NCBI RefSeq assembly: GCF_036324505.1
Contig: NC_086349.1
Location: 27,747,259-27,811,258, forward strand
Direction: 5' to 3'
Source: Eleginops maclovinus
Lineage: Eukaryota; Chordata; Actinopteri; Perciformes; Eleginopidae
Length of the DNA: 64,000 nt
How positions within the stretch are numbered: position 1 is the first letter of the stretch; each line of letters opens with the position of its first letter. A program made the position numbers and the translations under genes. Shown one piece after another: positions 20,288 through 31,489 of the stretch. Below the pieces are notes generated by a model. The model saw nothing but the letters and a program-made list of their open reading frames with translations, did not search any database and was not told the origin of the DNA.

Positions 20288-20515
20288 CTGTATGGTCTCC
20301 ACCAGACTCTGGACCTTCTGCTCGTCCAGCTGCGGAGGGATCGGCCGGATGATGACGCGCATTGGGATGTTGTGAACCTCCGCGACGCTGTCCGAGTGAA
20401 TAGACCGGTTACTTTTACCGTCACTCTCACCAGACGGTACCGACATGTTTCTACGGGAGAAACCCGACAGGTTAACCCGGGTGGTTTTACTGCCGCAGAG
20501 CCACAACCGAAACAT
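20288..20515 (-). CDS. srxn1: Sulfiredoxin, N-terminal exon (exon 1)
   Basis: The exon ends at a GTAAAC donor after the Gln of VQSLVETIQ. The conserved part starts at RSIHSDSVAEVHNIPMRVII and continues through RPIPPQLDEQKVQ. The start at 20515 (MFRLWLCGSKTTRVNLSGFS) gives a basic, hydrophobic, acid-free leader that looks like a mitochondrial presequence. A second start at 20446 (MSVPSGESDGK) would give a cytosolic form. An upstream in-frame ATG at 20644 lies in or beside a mobile element and is less likely. Family knowledge: sulfiredoxin is mainly cytosolic but can enter mitochondria under oxidative stress. Dual targeting by alternative starts is inference. Confidence 0.9.
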
Positions 20516-20609
20516 TGACCTGCCCAAAGTTACAGAGCTCAGTTTCTTCCTGGGTGAGGGTTGTTTACGTAGTGCGTAGCTTGAACAGAACGTTTTTGAT
20601 TGGCCTTCC

Positions 20610-20618
20610 GCGCTGTCA
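20610..20618 (-). promoter_or_regulatory. Candidate antioxidant response element of srxn1
   Basis: TGACAGCGC on the minus strand fits the TGACNNNGC core bound by NRF2-MAF, 95 bases upstream of the proposed ATG. A CCAAT box (minus-strand CCAAT, plus-strand ATTGG at 20599-20603) lies next to it. SRXN1 is an established NRF2 target in mammals. The core alone is short enough to occur by chance. Confidence 0.4.
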
Positions 20619-20634
20619 ATCAGAAATCGTCCGT

Positions 20635-20830
20635 GAAAATACACAATGCTTGTCTGTGATAGGCTACGGGGCGGGACTAAGTGGTAGACTTACTACAACA
20701 GAGCCGAACAGGTAAGCAATCAGAGCTGACTGGGCTCTGGTTTCAGACAGAGGGCAAACAAGCATTATGAGAGAAATGAAGAACTTTTTCAACATTAAAG
20801 CATGAAGACATGTCCCAGTAGACTTTAAAA
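20635..20830 (-). mobile_element. Dispersed repeat family X, copy A
   Basis: It is reverse-oriented relative to copies at 27600-27830 and 50690-50960. Shared landmarks are CTGTGATAGGCTACGGGGCGGG, CAGAGCTGACTGGGCTCTGG, TTTCAGACAGAGGG, and CATTAAAGCATG with ACATGTCCCAGTAGA. It begins about 120 bases upstream of the srxn1 start codon and so forms the distal promoter. Confidence 0.8.
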
Positions 20831-20905
20831 GTAAAGAACAAGTACCTCAAAATGGTACTTAAGTACAGTACTTGAGTAAATGTACTGAGTTACTTTACAT
20901 TATTG
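20831..20905 (+). repeat. Family Y repeat end
   Basis: ACAAGTACCTCAAAATGGTA and AGTACAGTACTTGAGTAAAT are the conserved end of family Y. The element abuts family X directly, suggesting nested or adjacent insertion. Confidence 0.65.
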
Positions 20906-22140
20906 AGAAAGAGAAAGAGTTGAGAACAGTGCGACAGCAGCAGGAGGGGAGTGTAACGTTGTTAGAGATTGGGGGAAAGCTTCAGGTTCAAACGGCTTTA
21001 TTTAAATATTACACAGGTTTAATTTCTAGAATATAGCCTAGTTTTTAACGTGTGTCTCTTCCTTAATTTAAAGAAGATCGTCTTGAAGTTACAGTAGGGG
21101 GCGGTACGCACCTTTAAACGATGCTTTGTACCCGGCATTAAAGACAAGAGGAAGAGCTAATTTAGCGGTTAGCACGATTCGGTTTTTTAGGTAATTGTTT
21201 TTTTTTTTTAGCAAACATTACTTTTGTAACCTTCGTCTGGCTGTACCGATATTTAATCTCTTTTTAGCCTGTTTTGGGTCTCAGGAAAACACCTGTTAAC
21301 TCGTTAGCTGCTATGCTAACGAGCGAGATGCTAATTGTAGCATAGCTAAAGTGCCATCTCAGTTTAAGGTTATTTCAGCACACTTTTTGTGTTTAATGTC
21401 AAAGTTAAAATATGTAATAAATGTTATCCTTACTTTTTACATTTACGTTTTGAATGGAACAAGGATTTAACATCTATTGATTAACTTAGCCTAGGTGTTG
21501 GGTTTGAGGTGAAATATAAACAGCTGTATAAACTCAACACAAGCAACGACAGAGTTTTACGTTAAATAGTAATTGCGAGATGAATTGTTCCTCTAAAATT
21601 GTGTGGTTTGTGTTTATATCTAGAAAGGCGTTGTTAACTCTGCCTTAGGCATGGCACATTTGACAAAGGTATTAAAATAGAGTAAATCAACATTAATACA
21701 CTAAATAAAACTCATGACAGCTTTAGGCAGTTTGCATCATAGACTTATTCTAGATTTTTGAGGGGCATAATGCTGTATTAAAATACTGTCAACAGCAACA
21801 CAGAGCATGTCAATATCACCTGTATTTAACCATGTTTTACAGCTCCAGCCTCTGAGACCCAGACAGAAGGAAGTAGCTGCACACTTCTGAAGCATCCATC
21901 TAAATAATGCTTATTTTTATCCATTGTCTTTATCTATTTGAGTAGAACACTTGCTAAGTGTTATTTCGAACTGCCAAACAGAACACATTAAGGTCCCTGT
22001 TAAAGGCAGCTATTGTAGTAATTCACGGCATGGACATGTAAACACCAAACACAAACTTTACCCCCTTTTTTTGTAAGATAGCTCTTACAAATGCTTATAT
22101 CTCTTTCACTTCATGGCCAAACCGTTCCTCATTAAAACCA
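20906..22140. other. Intergenic stretch upstream of srxn1
   Basis: AT-rich, with GC-box-like GGGGGCGG at 21097-21104 embedded in a CTCF-like site. There are several GTTAGC/GCTAAC words (21160-21320) and an ACAG acceptor-like site at 21840. No confident exon. Confidence 0.45.
21091..21104 (+). promoter_or_regulatory. CTCF-like core site
   Basis: ACAGTAGGGGGCGG matches 13 of 14 positions of the CCASYAGRKGGCRS consensus. It lies about 580 bases upstream of srxn1. Confidence 0.4.
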
Positions 22141-22155
22141 CTCCAGCAATTAGTC

Positions 22156-22214
22156 ATGCCACAGAAGAGAGTCGCTTTAAGCCCAGAATCGTGGCCACTG
22201 TGGTTTTTAATGAG
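22156..22214 (+). CDS. Candidate first coding exon of an unidentified gene
   Basis: An ATG opens a frame (MPQKRVALSPESWPLWFLM) ending in phase 2 at a GTCAGT donor. It joins in frame, after an 85-bp intron, to 22300-22369. I do not recognise the product. The combined 43 residues are rich in Trp, Leu and Arg, with no known motif. It could be a short coding exon of a plus-strand gene diverging from srxn1, or a non-coding transcript whose frame is open by chance. Confidence 0.25.
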
Positions 22215-22299
22215 GTCAGTGTTTTGTATTGTCGACTGTTGCGTGATATAGGCTTCCTCTCATCAAAGCGCTCTACTTGGTGATTTTCTATTTTTGCAG

Positions 22300-22369
22300 G
22301 GCTTTCAAAGAGCCAGCCAGGTTGCTGTGGTTACAGAAGAAGGACGTCTGGGCCCGAAGCCTCGCACAG
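22300..22369 (+). CDS. Candidate internal exon of an unidentified gene
   Basis: A strong acceptor (TATTTTTGCAG) and a perfect GTAAGT donor bound 70 bases with higher GC than the surroundings. The frame from 22156 continues as AFKEPARLLWLQKKDVWARS and ends in phase 0. No downstream exon was found with confidence in the next several kilobases. The splice signals are better than the coding evidence. Confidence 0.35.
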
Positions 22370-25300
22370 GTAAGTGGAAATCTTCAAAGGTGTGCAGGAA
22401 ACAGAACTATTGTTGTTTTCTCCAAACCCGTCCGCTACGGCATTTTCTAATGAGACAATTAAAAATGATTTCTTGGACAGTAGAGGCAGGCCATTACAGT
22501 GAAATATTACAAATACTTTGAACTACAATGGTGCTGGCCTTTTATGTTGATTAATTGGTCACAGGGGGATCAGTTACAACTTGAAGAAGGTCTATACATA
22601 GTGTGTAATCATTCACAGTGCTGCATTATACATCATTATATGTGGAATAAAACTGGACAAATCACACTCTGGAATGTAGGTGCTGCAGAGAATTGAATCC
22701 CGTTTTGCCTCATTTTCAGATGGTGGTTTTGCAGTGCTCTATTTAAAATCACCCCCCAAATCAGCATACACCTCACATGTTGTACTTTTCTCGTCTTTAA
22801 TGCACAATATGTCATATTCTGACACGAAGGGTTTCTCAATAAACAGTAACAGAAGATGCAGGACATGGCAGTTTGGATGCTTTAGGAGGTTTTTAGCGTC
22901 TCTTCTGATATAGAGCTGTACAAACAGTGGATACAGTGTCAGGTTCAGGTTATAAATCAGAGTTACTCCCTGCACGCTGTTTAGCTTCAATCCCTGATGT
23001 ATTGGAAGATTTGGCAGAAGGCTGAACTAACCTCAGAAGTCGCCTCCTCTCCAAAATAAACACACCAGCTGATGACCCTGTAAAAATACTGAATACAAAT
23101 CTGTGTTTTCTCCTGATGAGGGGCTACGAGCTAAAGGCTAACCTTTTGGACATTTTGTCTCGCATTTCCCATAAGATACCGACATGTGAGAGACATGTAG
23201 AAGAGTCTCAATTATCCTCAAAAGCCGTCTCTAAAACAAGATGAGTTGAAGCAGTCGAAACTCTGAATAAAGCAGCTTCCCTTTAAGATCTAGACGTCCC
23301 ATCGCTAATAATGTTCATCCAGTTGTGCATATGGTAAAGAAGTGGCTTCTAACTGGATTATAATTCAGTTTGTGTTTGATGCATGCTTCAAGGAGATGAG
23401 AGCATCACAGGAGACCAGAGGAAATGAAAGGTGTGTTTGTTTTAAAGGATTTTAAAGCAAAAGTGTTGCATATTTTAATTTAAAAAGCAATTATAGCATA
23501 GACACAGCTCCAATTAAACCGCCGTGTGCTGACGTGCTGATGTGTTGTGCATCCTGCTGCATGAAGACTTGGACTTTGTGTTTGAATGACTGCTGTATAC
23601 TCAATATTTATGGTGGCATATCTCCCCCCCGAGCATTCAGCACTTTACACAATGTCAATTTCAACTGGCTCCTTTGCTGTCAATCAAACCCACTTCATCA
23701 TGGCGTGCCGGAACGGGCCTCACATGGAGAGATGAGGCTGTCAGTCAGAGCGTATAGACATGTAAATCATCTCCATCCGAGTCCCACTACACTCTGCACG
23801 ACCCTCCGCTGTCACAGCAGGACGCCATTGTAGTCGCTAACGTTTCTCAATTACTCAGATTGAGTTAGTCACACAGGTACGGCGGCGGGTCACGGAAGAA
23901 CACTTCCCACATAATGATTTGCTGTTAATATTAGATTTCAGTCCCGGCGGGATTGTCACACTTAGAGCAGCTGGAGAAAATTACCTGCCAGCTCTCCGAC
24001 AGGGAAGTGAGCTATATTTATTTATACCTTCCCCTTTTTTTTCACACGCTGACATGCTTTTAAAGTGATGATTATTCAGACGGCGATGTTCAAACTATAG
24101 CTTTGTGATGGATGGAGTGTCTGAAATCACTCTGCTGCTTTTCAAAAGATTTCATCCTTATTTTGTTTCTGGAATAAGGATTTTAAACAGACATTTTCCT
24201 TCTCCTGTGGTGTTAAATATCATACCGTTTGTAAGTGTTATTCACTCTGGATGTTTTATTGCTGCATGCCAAAGTATAAACAATATATGCTCTCTATTGG
24301 TTAGCTTTAACCCTACCTTTGATAATTACATTACTTAGAAAAAATAAGGTAAATGTGACTTTTGAAACACAAAATTAATTTAAAAGAAGTAAATTTAGCT
24401 TTTATAGAAAGTTATGAATATGAATCAGACTGGATGCCAAAAACACGTACATCAAACATGTAATACGCACACATAAAAGCAAAGAAAAGAGACGAGAAGA
24501 GGAGGGAACGGGGTTTATTGGGCAGGTTTATCAGGTTCCATTTATACTGGTTCAAAGAGGAATCAGCTGTAGACCACCGAGGACCACCTCAGAACACCAG
24601 TAAGAAGAACTGGGAACACACCACCACTGTGCAATATCAATAGCCTTACCAACGCTCTCTACCTTTCTGCTTTATGTCATGTGTGATATCAACCTGCAAT
24701 TACAGATCTGCTTCGGCCTTTTGTTGCCCTCTGTGTCTTACATTAGTTATTTGACCCTCTTTGTTCTTGTAGTTGTTCCATTAGCTCTGTTTGTGTACAG
24801 GTTCATTATTATGCTGCTGGGTTTATCTTTTGTTTGTAACTCTGGCACAACAGTTTGGGAAAATAAAGTCCGATCTTATCTTAATATACTGCAAAGCAAA
24901 GGTTTTGTTTCTTAAGCTTGGAGAGTGTGTGTTGCTGATTTGTTCACTGGTGTTGATTACTCACCGGTGGATCTAAGACGTTATTTCCAGTACCCAGGAT
25001 GGGATTTGTGTTTAATGATCTCCCTTTGCCTTGAAGTGGATGTGCTCAGCCTGAGAGCAGGTTTTCAGATCTGGATTCAGCTCTTTTTATTTGTTCTTCA
25101 GTTCATTAACTCTACCCTGAAAACAGAAGCAGGATGCAGGCATTGTTAAAAGTGAAGAAGACAAACATCACATCTGTAAACGCTGTCCGTGTTATTGTAT
25201 ACGCAGACAACAGAGGAGCTATTTAGGGATTGCCCTCCCTGACTTCTGCTTGAGTGCTGATGACAAGTTGGATTTCTTAGATGCATGAAAATGTGATTTT

Positions 25301-25510
25301 GACGCGACTTCAAAAAGAGAAGCATACGGGCGAGGTGGACCCTCTGCCAACAGAGACGGGGAAACAGATGGGTTTTTACACAAACAGCACAAACATCAAG
25401 AACACTGAGTTAAAGAGCTTGGCAGTCTCACTTGATGAAACAGTGAGGAATGGAGGCGCTTTTAATGAGCTCCTCTCCTGTGATGCAGAATGAGACGCAC
25501 CGCTCTTAAA
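22370..25510. other. Gene-poor stretch
   Basis: Unique-looking, moderately AT-rich DNA with short frames only. A segment ending in GGGAAAATAAAGTCC near 24858-24871 looks like a retroposon or transcript 3' end. High-complexity blocks at 23690-24010 might be conserved non-coding DNA, but this cannot be judged without comparison. Confidence 0.4.
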
Positions 25511-25531
25511 GGCACAGTAACACGTGGTTGG

Positions 25532-25585
25532 CCTGTTTGGTTTCAACCACCTCTTGTTGGGGCTCTGTTTGCAGGCAGGTTAGTT
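25532..25585 (+). repeat. 54-bp direct repeat, copy 1
   Basis: Identical by eye to 25816-25869, starting CCTGTTTGGTTTCAACCACC. Copies are 284 bp apart in the same orientation. Confidence 0.95.
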
Positions 25586-25815
25586 ATTAAAACAGTCTAA
25601 AACAAAGACATCGGCTCCACTCCTTTGTGGTTTGGCATCCTTCAGGCTCCATTGCAGATATTGCAAGACTAACTATTAGTTTTTGAATTAAAATAGAGAA
25701 AATGCACATCCATACCCCTCTCATATCAGCTCCTACAGGCAGGTTGCGTTTCAGACGTATTTTGGCTTCTCTAGAGTACAGGTAGTAAATATAAGGCGCC
25801 GTTACAGTTGGTTTT

Positions 25816-25869
25816 CCTGTTTGGTTTCAACCACCTCTTGTTGGGGCTCTGTTTGCAGGCAGGTTAGTT
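25816..25869 (+). repeat. 54-bp direct repeat, copy 2
   Basis: The second copy of the element at 25532-25585. Flanks differ, so either a short element inserted twice or one short segment was duplicated. Confidence 0.95.
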
Positions 25870-26376
25870 CTAACCAGAAACTAACGATCACGTACTTACT
25901 TGAGTATATCCATTTGATGCTTCTTCACACCTCTCTTTCACAACCTGACGTTCTATTTTATTTGGCAGGTTTATTTTTTATGATACAAAACTGAATTGAG
26001 TTGTATTTATTATTAAAGGAAATATCTGGCAGTTCTTTGCACCTTCTAACAGCTGCACAAATATCAAACACGTTAATGGATCAGTGAACTTCAGTATTTG
26101 TATATTCCTTATTTCTAATGATTGGTTTTGTTGCTTTCTGTATTTCACTGCTGCAATGAACACATGTCCCCGTTTGGGATGAATGAAGTATTTCTGATTC
26201 AGTTACATTATTCATTATTTTCCCCCCTGGGTTTCTTTACTTAAGTACAACATCTGTTCCACCTCTGGTTATAACAATAGAGGAAATACAACACCTCAAA
26301 GCAGATGATCTCCCTCTGTTGAGTTCAGTTGAACCAAGCCGATCATCAACAAATCACCCTGGCAGTGTTTGACTGG

Positions 26377-26390
26377 CCAACAGATGGCGC
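26377..26390 (+). promoter_or_regulatory. CTCF-like core site
   Basis: CCAACAGATGGCGC matches 13 of 14 positions of CCASYAGRKGGCRS. It lies 150 bp before the 31-bp minisatellite and in the same orientation as the site at 21091. Confidence 0.4.
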
Positions 26391-26532
26391 CAGATGTGTA
26401 AGGGTCACTGAGAGAGGGCTCCAGTTCAGGGGGGATGCATTGAGGTCCTCTGATGAGTTCTGTAAATATAATGATTTCAGCACTTCCTCATTTTCCAGAA
26501 GAGGCAGCTGGGAACGGATATATCTGTTATAT

Positions 26533-27598
26533 GTAGTGTCTCTACTGGGACATGTCTCCATGCTTAATGTCTCTACTGGGACATGTCTCCATGCTTAATG
26601 TCTCTACTGGGACATGTCTCCATGCTTAATGTCTCTACTGGGACATGCCTCCATGCTTAATGTCTCTACTGGGACATGTCTCCATGCTTAATGTCTCTAC
26701 TGGGACATGTCTCCATGCTTAATGTCTCTACTGGGACATGTCTCCATGCTTAATGTCTCTACTGGGACATGTCTCCATGCTTAATGTCTCTACTGGGACA
26801 TGTCTCCATGCTTCAGTGTCTCTACTGGGACATGTCTCCATGCTTAATGTCTCTACTGGGACATGTCTCCATGCTTAATGTCTCTACTGGGACATGTCTC
26901 CATGCTTCAGTGTCTCTACTGGGACATGTCTCCATGCTTAATGTCTCTACTGGGACATGTCTCCATGCTTAATGTCTCTACTGGGACATGTCTCCATGCT
27001 TAATGTCTCTACTGGGACATGTCTCCATGCTTAATGTCTCTACTGGGACATGTCTCCATGCTTAATGTCTCTACTGGGACATGTCTCCATGCTTAATGTC
27101 TCTACTGGGACATGTCTCCATGCTTAGTGTCTCTACTGGGACATGTCTCCATGCTTAATGTCTCTACTGGGACATGTCTCCATGCTTAATGTCTCTACTG
27201 GGACATGTCTCCATGCTTAATGTCTCTACTGGGACATGTCTCCATGCTTCAGTGTCTCTACTGGGACATGTCTCCATGCTTAATGTCTCTACTGGGACAT
27301 GTCTCCATGCTTAATGTCTCTACTGGGACATGTCTCCATGCTTCAGTGTCTCTACTGGGACATGTCTCCATGCTTAATGTCTCTACTGGGACATGTCTCC
27401 ATGCTTAATGTCTCTACTGGGACATGTCTCCATGCTTCAGTGTCTCTACTGGGACATGTCTCCATGCTTAATGTCTCTACTGGGACATGTCTCCATGCTT
27501 AATGTCTCTCCTGGGACATGTCTCCATGCTCTGTGTCTCTCCTGGGACATGTCTCCATGCTTTAGAGTCTCCCCTGGGACATGTCTCCATGCTTTAAT
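26533..27598. repeat. 31-bp minisatellite, about 34 copies, with 94-bp higher-order units
   Basis: The unit combines AATGTCTCTACTGGGACATG and TCTCCATGCTT. A 32-bp variant with CTTCAGTGTC recurs every 94 bp (31+31+32), at about 26813/26907 and 27249/27343/27437. Each unit holds GGACATGTCT, a perfect p53-family half-site (RRRCWWGYYY). The array runs straight into mobile-element copy B (27600 on), whose unexpanded relatives contain one copy of the unit. Confidence 0.97.
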
Positions 27599-27599
27599 G

Positions 27600-27830
27600 T
27601 TCAGAAAGCTCTTCATGTTTCTCAGACTGCTTGTGTTGGGGCTCCTCTTTTCACCCTCTGTCTGAAACCAGAGCCCAGTCTGCTCTGATTGGTCAGCTGG
27701 CCAGCTGTGTTGTAATAAGTCTACCGCTTAAAGATGTCCCGTCCCTTTAGCCTATCACGTACAGTGTGTTGTAAGTGCTAGCCAATAGGAGCGCGGGTGT
27801 TATGCTGTTTATTTTCATTGTATTGTTGTT
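27600..27830 (+). mobile_element. Dispersed repeat family X, copy B
   Basis: Landmarks shared with copies A and C are CTTTTCACCCTCTGTCTGAAA, AGCCCAGTCTGCTCTGATTGG, GATGTCCCGTCCCTTTAGCC and CTATCACGTACAGTGTGTT. Its left part has been expanded into the 31-bp minisatellite. Confidence 0.8.
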
Positions 27831-28141
27831 TCATGTCAGCAGCATCCAGGGAGACTTAATGAAATGATGATCTCTTCTCCATATTCCTTTCCTACCCGTT
27901 ATCTTTGAAGTACCTTTTGTTTCATCATTAAAAAGTGCTGTTCTCCTACAGACAGCACGATAATCCAGTGTTTATTTTTTTGCGTCAGTGTTGTTTACTC
28001 GCTGCACGCTGTGGGTAGAAGTGTCTCACCTCGTGGTAACCCCTCACCTCGTTCACTCGGAGGACAACAGCGTCCTCATGTCAATAACTCTTTGAAGTCA
28101 GAGTGTAGCGCGCTCAATTTTGCAGGTCGCTTTCAATTATT

Positions 28142-28143
<2 letters not shown>

Positions 28144-28193
<50 letters not shown>

Positions 28194-28239
28194 TGTGTGT
28201 GTGTGTGTGTCTGTCTGTGTGTGTGTGTGTGTGTGTCCT
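28144..28239. repeat. (GT)n microsatellite with CTGT interruptions
   Basis: An imperfect GT tract with three TCTG interruptions, suggesting an older array than the pure tracts elsewhere. Confidence 0.95.
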
Positions 28240-29402
28240 TCCTGCCTCACTGTGCTGATCCCTCATAGCTGCTGTTACACACACGCCGCTCACCCCTGGG
28301 TGATGTAATTGGATTGCATGGGTCCCCATTTTACAGTCCATTGCCGTGTAATGACATCAGTTATTTACTTTCATCATAAACCTGATAAGGGACCACATCT
28401 GTCGGGTGGAGCTTAAAGCTGTTGGTGCTGCAGCTTGTAAACCTGACGGAGAGAAATGCAAGAGCCATAATTAAAGACTCATAGAACTGTAATTAAAGGC
28501 TAATAGATTCCACTGTCGGCTTTTATCTACGTCACTATCTGTTGCTTTTGCCACGAAATAGAACAGATATATTTTGAAATGATTCCTTGGAAGTCTCCTA
28601 ACACCAGTACGGTTCCTCTTCCTCCCTTTTCCATGCCTATATACATTTATTTTAAACATCAGCTGCATCTTATAGGGTCGACAAGTGTTCATTGTTTACA
28701 TTATAAGCATAAATACATGCATGATCAATCAATAAGCAGGTCTCCAATAAATAGACATGCATCTGCAGTGTAATTACTCACTGTGTGTTTTTATCAGTGT
28801 GTTTGTGACATACAAGTCGGATGCTGTACAGTTCCTCTTCCTCCGGTTTTCATTTTCTTTAAAGATCATAAACCATAAATGCAAAAATGAGAATCAGGGT
28901 TTTGTGTAAACCAGGTAACAGGGGAAACACCCTGAGGATGAAATGAGCAAGTCTGTGGGTGTGGTGTGCAACGTGTGGGTTCATTCAGTTTATCGTCAGT
29001 GACATAACTAGCATGCATTGTGTTTCCACACTGAGAGAGTGTGTGTTTCCTGCACTGAGCAGATGAGTGTGTGTTTCCTGCACTGAGCAGATGAGTGTGT
29101 GTTTCCTCATCATCCCGCTGCTGGAGGACACTGAAGGACACCAGCGATTGAATCCGAGTCTTGTGTTCTCCCCGGAAACCAATCAGGAAAAGCCCCAGAA
29201 TGATGATAATCCCCGTCCACCGCCACGACTCATTTTTCTTTGTCCCGTGTATTTCTCCGGCTCTTTTTTCTGGAGTCGTTCAGAAAAACTAGTCCCAGCG
29301 TAAAATCAATGCTCCATTAAAGTTTAATGAGCGGGAAGCGCTTAAATAGTGGAGGAACAGATGCCTGTGTGTTTGATGGGAAACTCAGAGTGGTGTTGAG
29401 TG

Positions 29403-29446
29403 CTCCTCCGACCGGCTCCTCCGACCGGCTCCTCCGACCGGCTCCT
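29403..29446. repeat. Three tandem 14-bp CTCCTCCGACCGG-type units
   Basis: A short GC-rich tandem in AT-rich surroundings. Confidence 0.9.
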
Positions 29447-30182
29447 GAGGACTTCTGTGAGTCTAAAAGTCAGGAAGTCTACAGCAAAGCTCCTAAAATC
29501 CATCAAACATTGACAGAGGAGGAAGCTGCAGCTGAAGACACATTACAGCTCATAATTACTCACTGTGTTCATGTTGACTAAAGGCTAATATCCCAAAATA
29601 CTCCACACACTGTTTTTATCAGAGTATGTTTTATTATAAACACTCTGGTTCTGGTCCTCTTCCTCCAGTACCTATAAACCTTTATTTTAATCCTCAGCAG
29701 CATCTTATAGGGTCAGGGAAAGTTCATTTTTAGGATTAGAAACACTAAGTGCATGATTAGATAAGCAAGTCTCCAAAGAGTGAAGCTGCATTATTGCTGT
29801 AATCACTCGCTGTGTCATGTTGGTAAAGGATAATAGATTCCCTAATTGGCTTTTTAATCAGTTTGTCGTTCTTTAAATGGTTGGTTCTTCTCCCCCCCTT
29901 TTCATGCATATACCAATGTTTGTAAAGATCATAAAATATATGAAAAGATGCCTGAGAATTAAACACGTCTTTAGTGAATCAACTGAACAGTCCGTGTCGA
30001 CTGAAATATATTTAGCCAGTGATTCGTTTTGTATATACATTTTAAACTGTTGCCACAAAAACTACATGTAATGCTCCGTTAATTAGGTGGAAGTCTCCTT
30101 TTCTCAAGGTCATAAACAATATCAACAATAAATACATGGAGGATGATTAAATCAGCAAGTCTGCAATAAATAAAGACCACTT

Positions 30183-30372
<190 letters not shown>

Positions 30373-30989
30373 AGGGGCAGTCTCGCGGTTCGTTGTGCTA
30401 TTGTTTTTATTAACGTTATCATTGCTATTGTTGTCATCATTTATTAATCGTAGCAGAACAAGAGAAATGAAAACACCCTCAGCGATCATGGCTTAAGTTT
30501 CTCACTCAGCTGCAACAGAGAGATAGAAAGAGGAGGAAGAGGAGGAGGAGGAGGAGGAGGAAGAAAGTGGAAAATCTTAATCAGTTTTTTTGTTCTTTGA
30601 GGACCATATGGAAGGTTTCAAGCAGCCGACCATATGTTGAAGGCTTTTGTCATGGAAATCATACTTTTTGGCACTTTTTCATTGCGCAGCCAAGCCGGGC
30701 ACATAAATAATAAGAAAGTAAAAAACAGAACAGATCAAATCTTTGAGGAAACACAGTTTGTTTCTTCTGTAACTCAAAACAGAGCAAACACACTCCCTGA
30801 TTCACACCCAGTTTGTACCTGTATTTGTCTTTTCCCTTTTTTAATAATAATAAAAAAAAGGACAACATGAATAGAAAAGAGAGCAATTAAATGTCTACAT
30901 GCATTGTCATATTATTGCTGTGATATATTTACAGGTATATTTACAGAATCATCAAAGAGGAACAATGTTTTCCCTACAGAAGTTTCTCC

Positions 30990-31330
30990 CTTTCAATTAC
31001 CGCGCTCTCCCTGCAGCACGTCTCCAATTAACCATCGCGGCGCTTTTATCTGCCTCGTTAAAGCCCCGTCGCCGGGCTTTAGCAGATGCATTATATACTC
31101 TGTCCTACATTTAAACACGGGGAAAACAAACCCATAGGAAGCGGTGCACGGTAATGAGGAGACAGGTGGCGGTGATTCAGCTGCAGCACTCAGACAAACA
31201 CAACTCCTCTTTCTCTCCTCCTCACTTTTGTTTTGTCTCCTAATGGGCGAGCTCGGCATTAGCGCCACGGTGTCGTCCATTTGGAATATGCTAATCGCTG
31301 ACGGTGCATTTGCCTGCTGGTGCTTGACCT
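30990..31330. promoter_or_regulatory. Candidate conserved non-coding block downstream of scrt2
   Basis: A high-complexity, repeat-free stretch rich in developmental-factor words: ATATGCTAAT (POU-like), CAATTAACC, GACAGGTGGCG (E-box) and CCTCGTTAAAG. This is pattern recognition only. A cross-species alignment would decide. Confidence 0.25.
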
Positions 31331-31489
31331 TCCCCCCCCCCTTTTGGAGGTCGCTCACCGACTCAATTACGCTCCCTATCTGCAGTCTGTCTGCAAACAC
31401 CTGTTATCCTCCCACACTCCAACACCCTCCGCCAAATCCCTCTTCATCACCACTCCTCCTCCTCAGCGCTGCGTCTGTTTGGACGGCAT

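Noticed and set aside
20516..20644. Upstream in-frame extension of srxn1 to 20644
   Set aside because: It would place the start in or beside a mobile element and over the CCAAT box; not consistent with family length.
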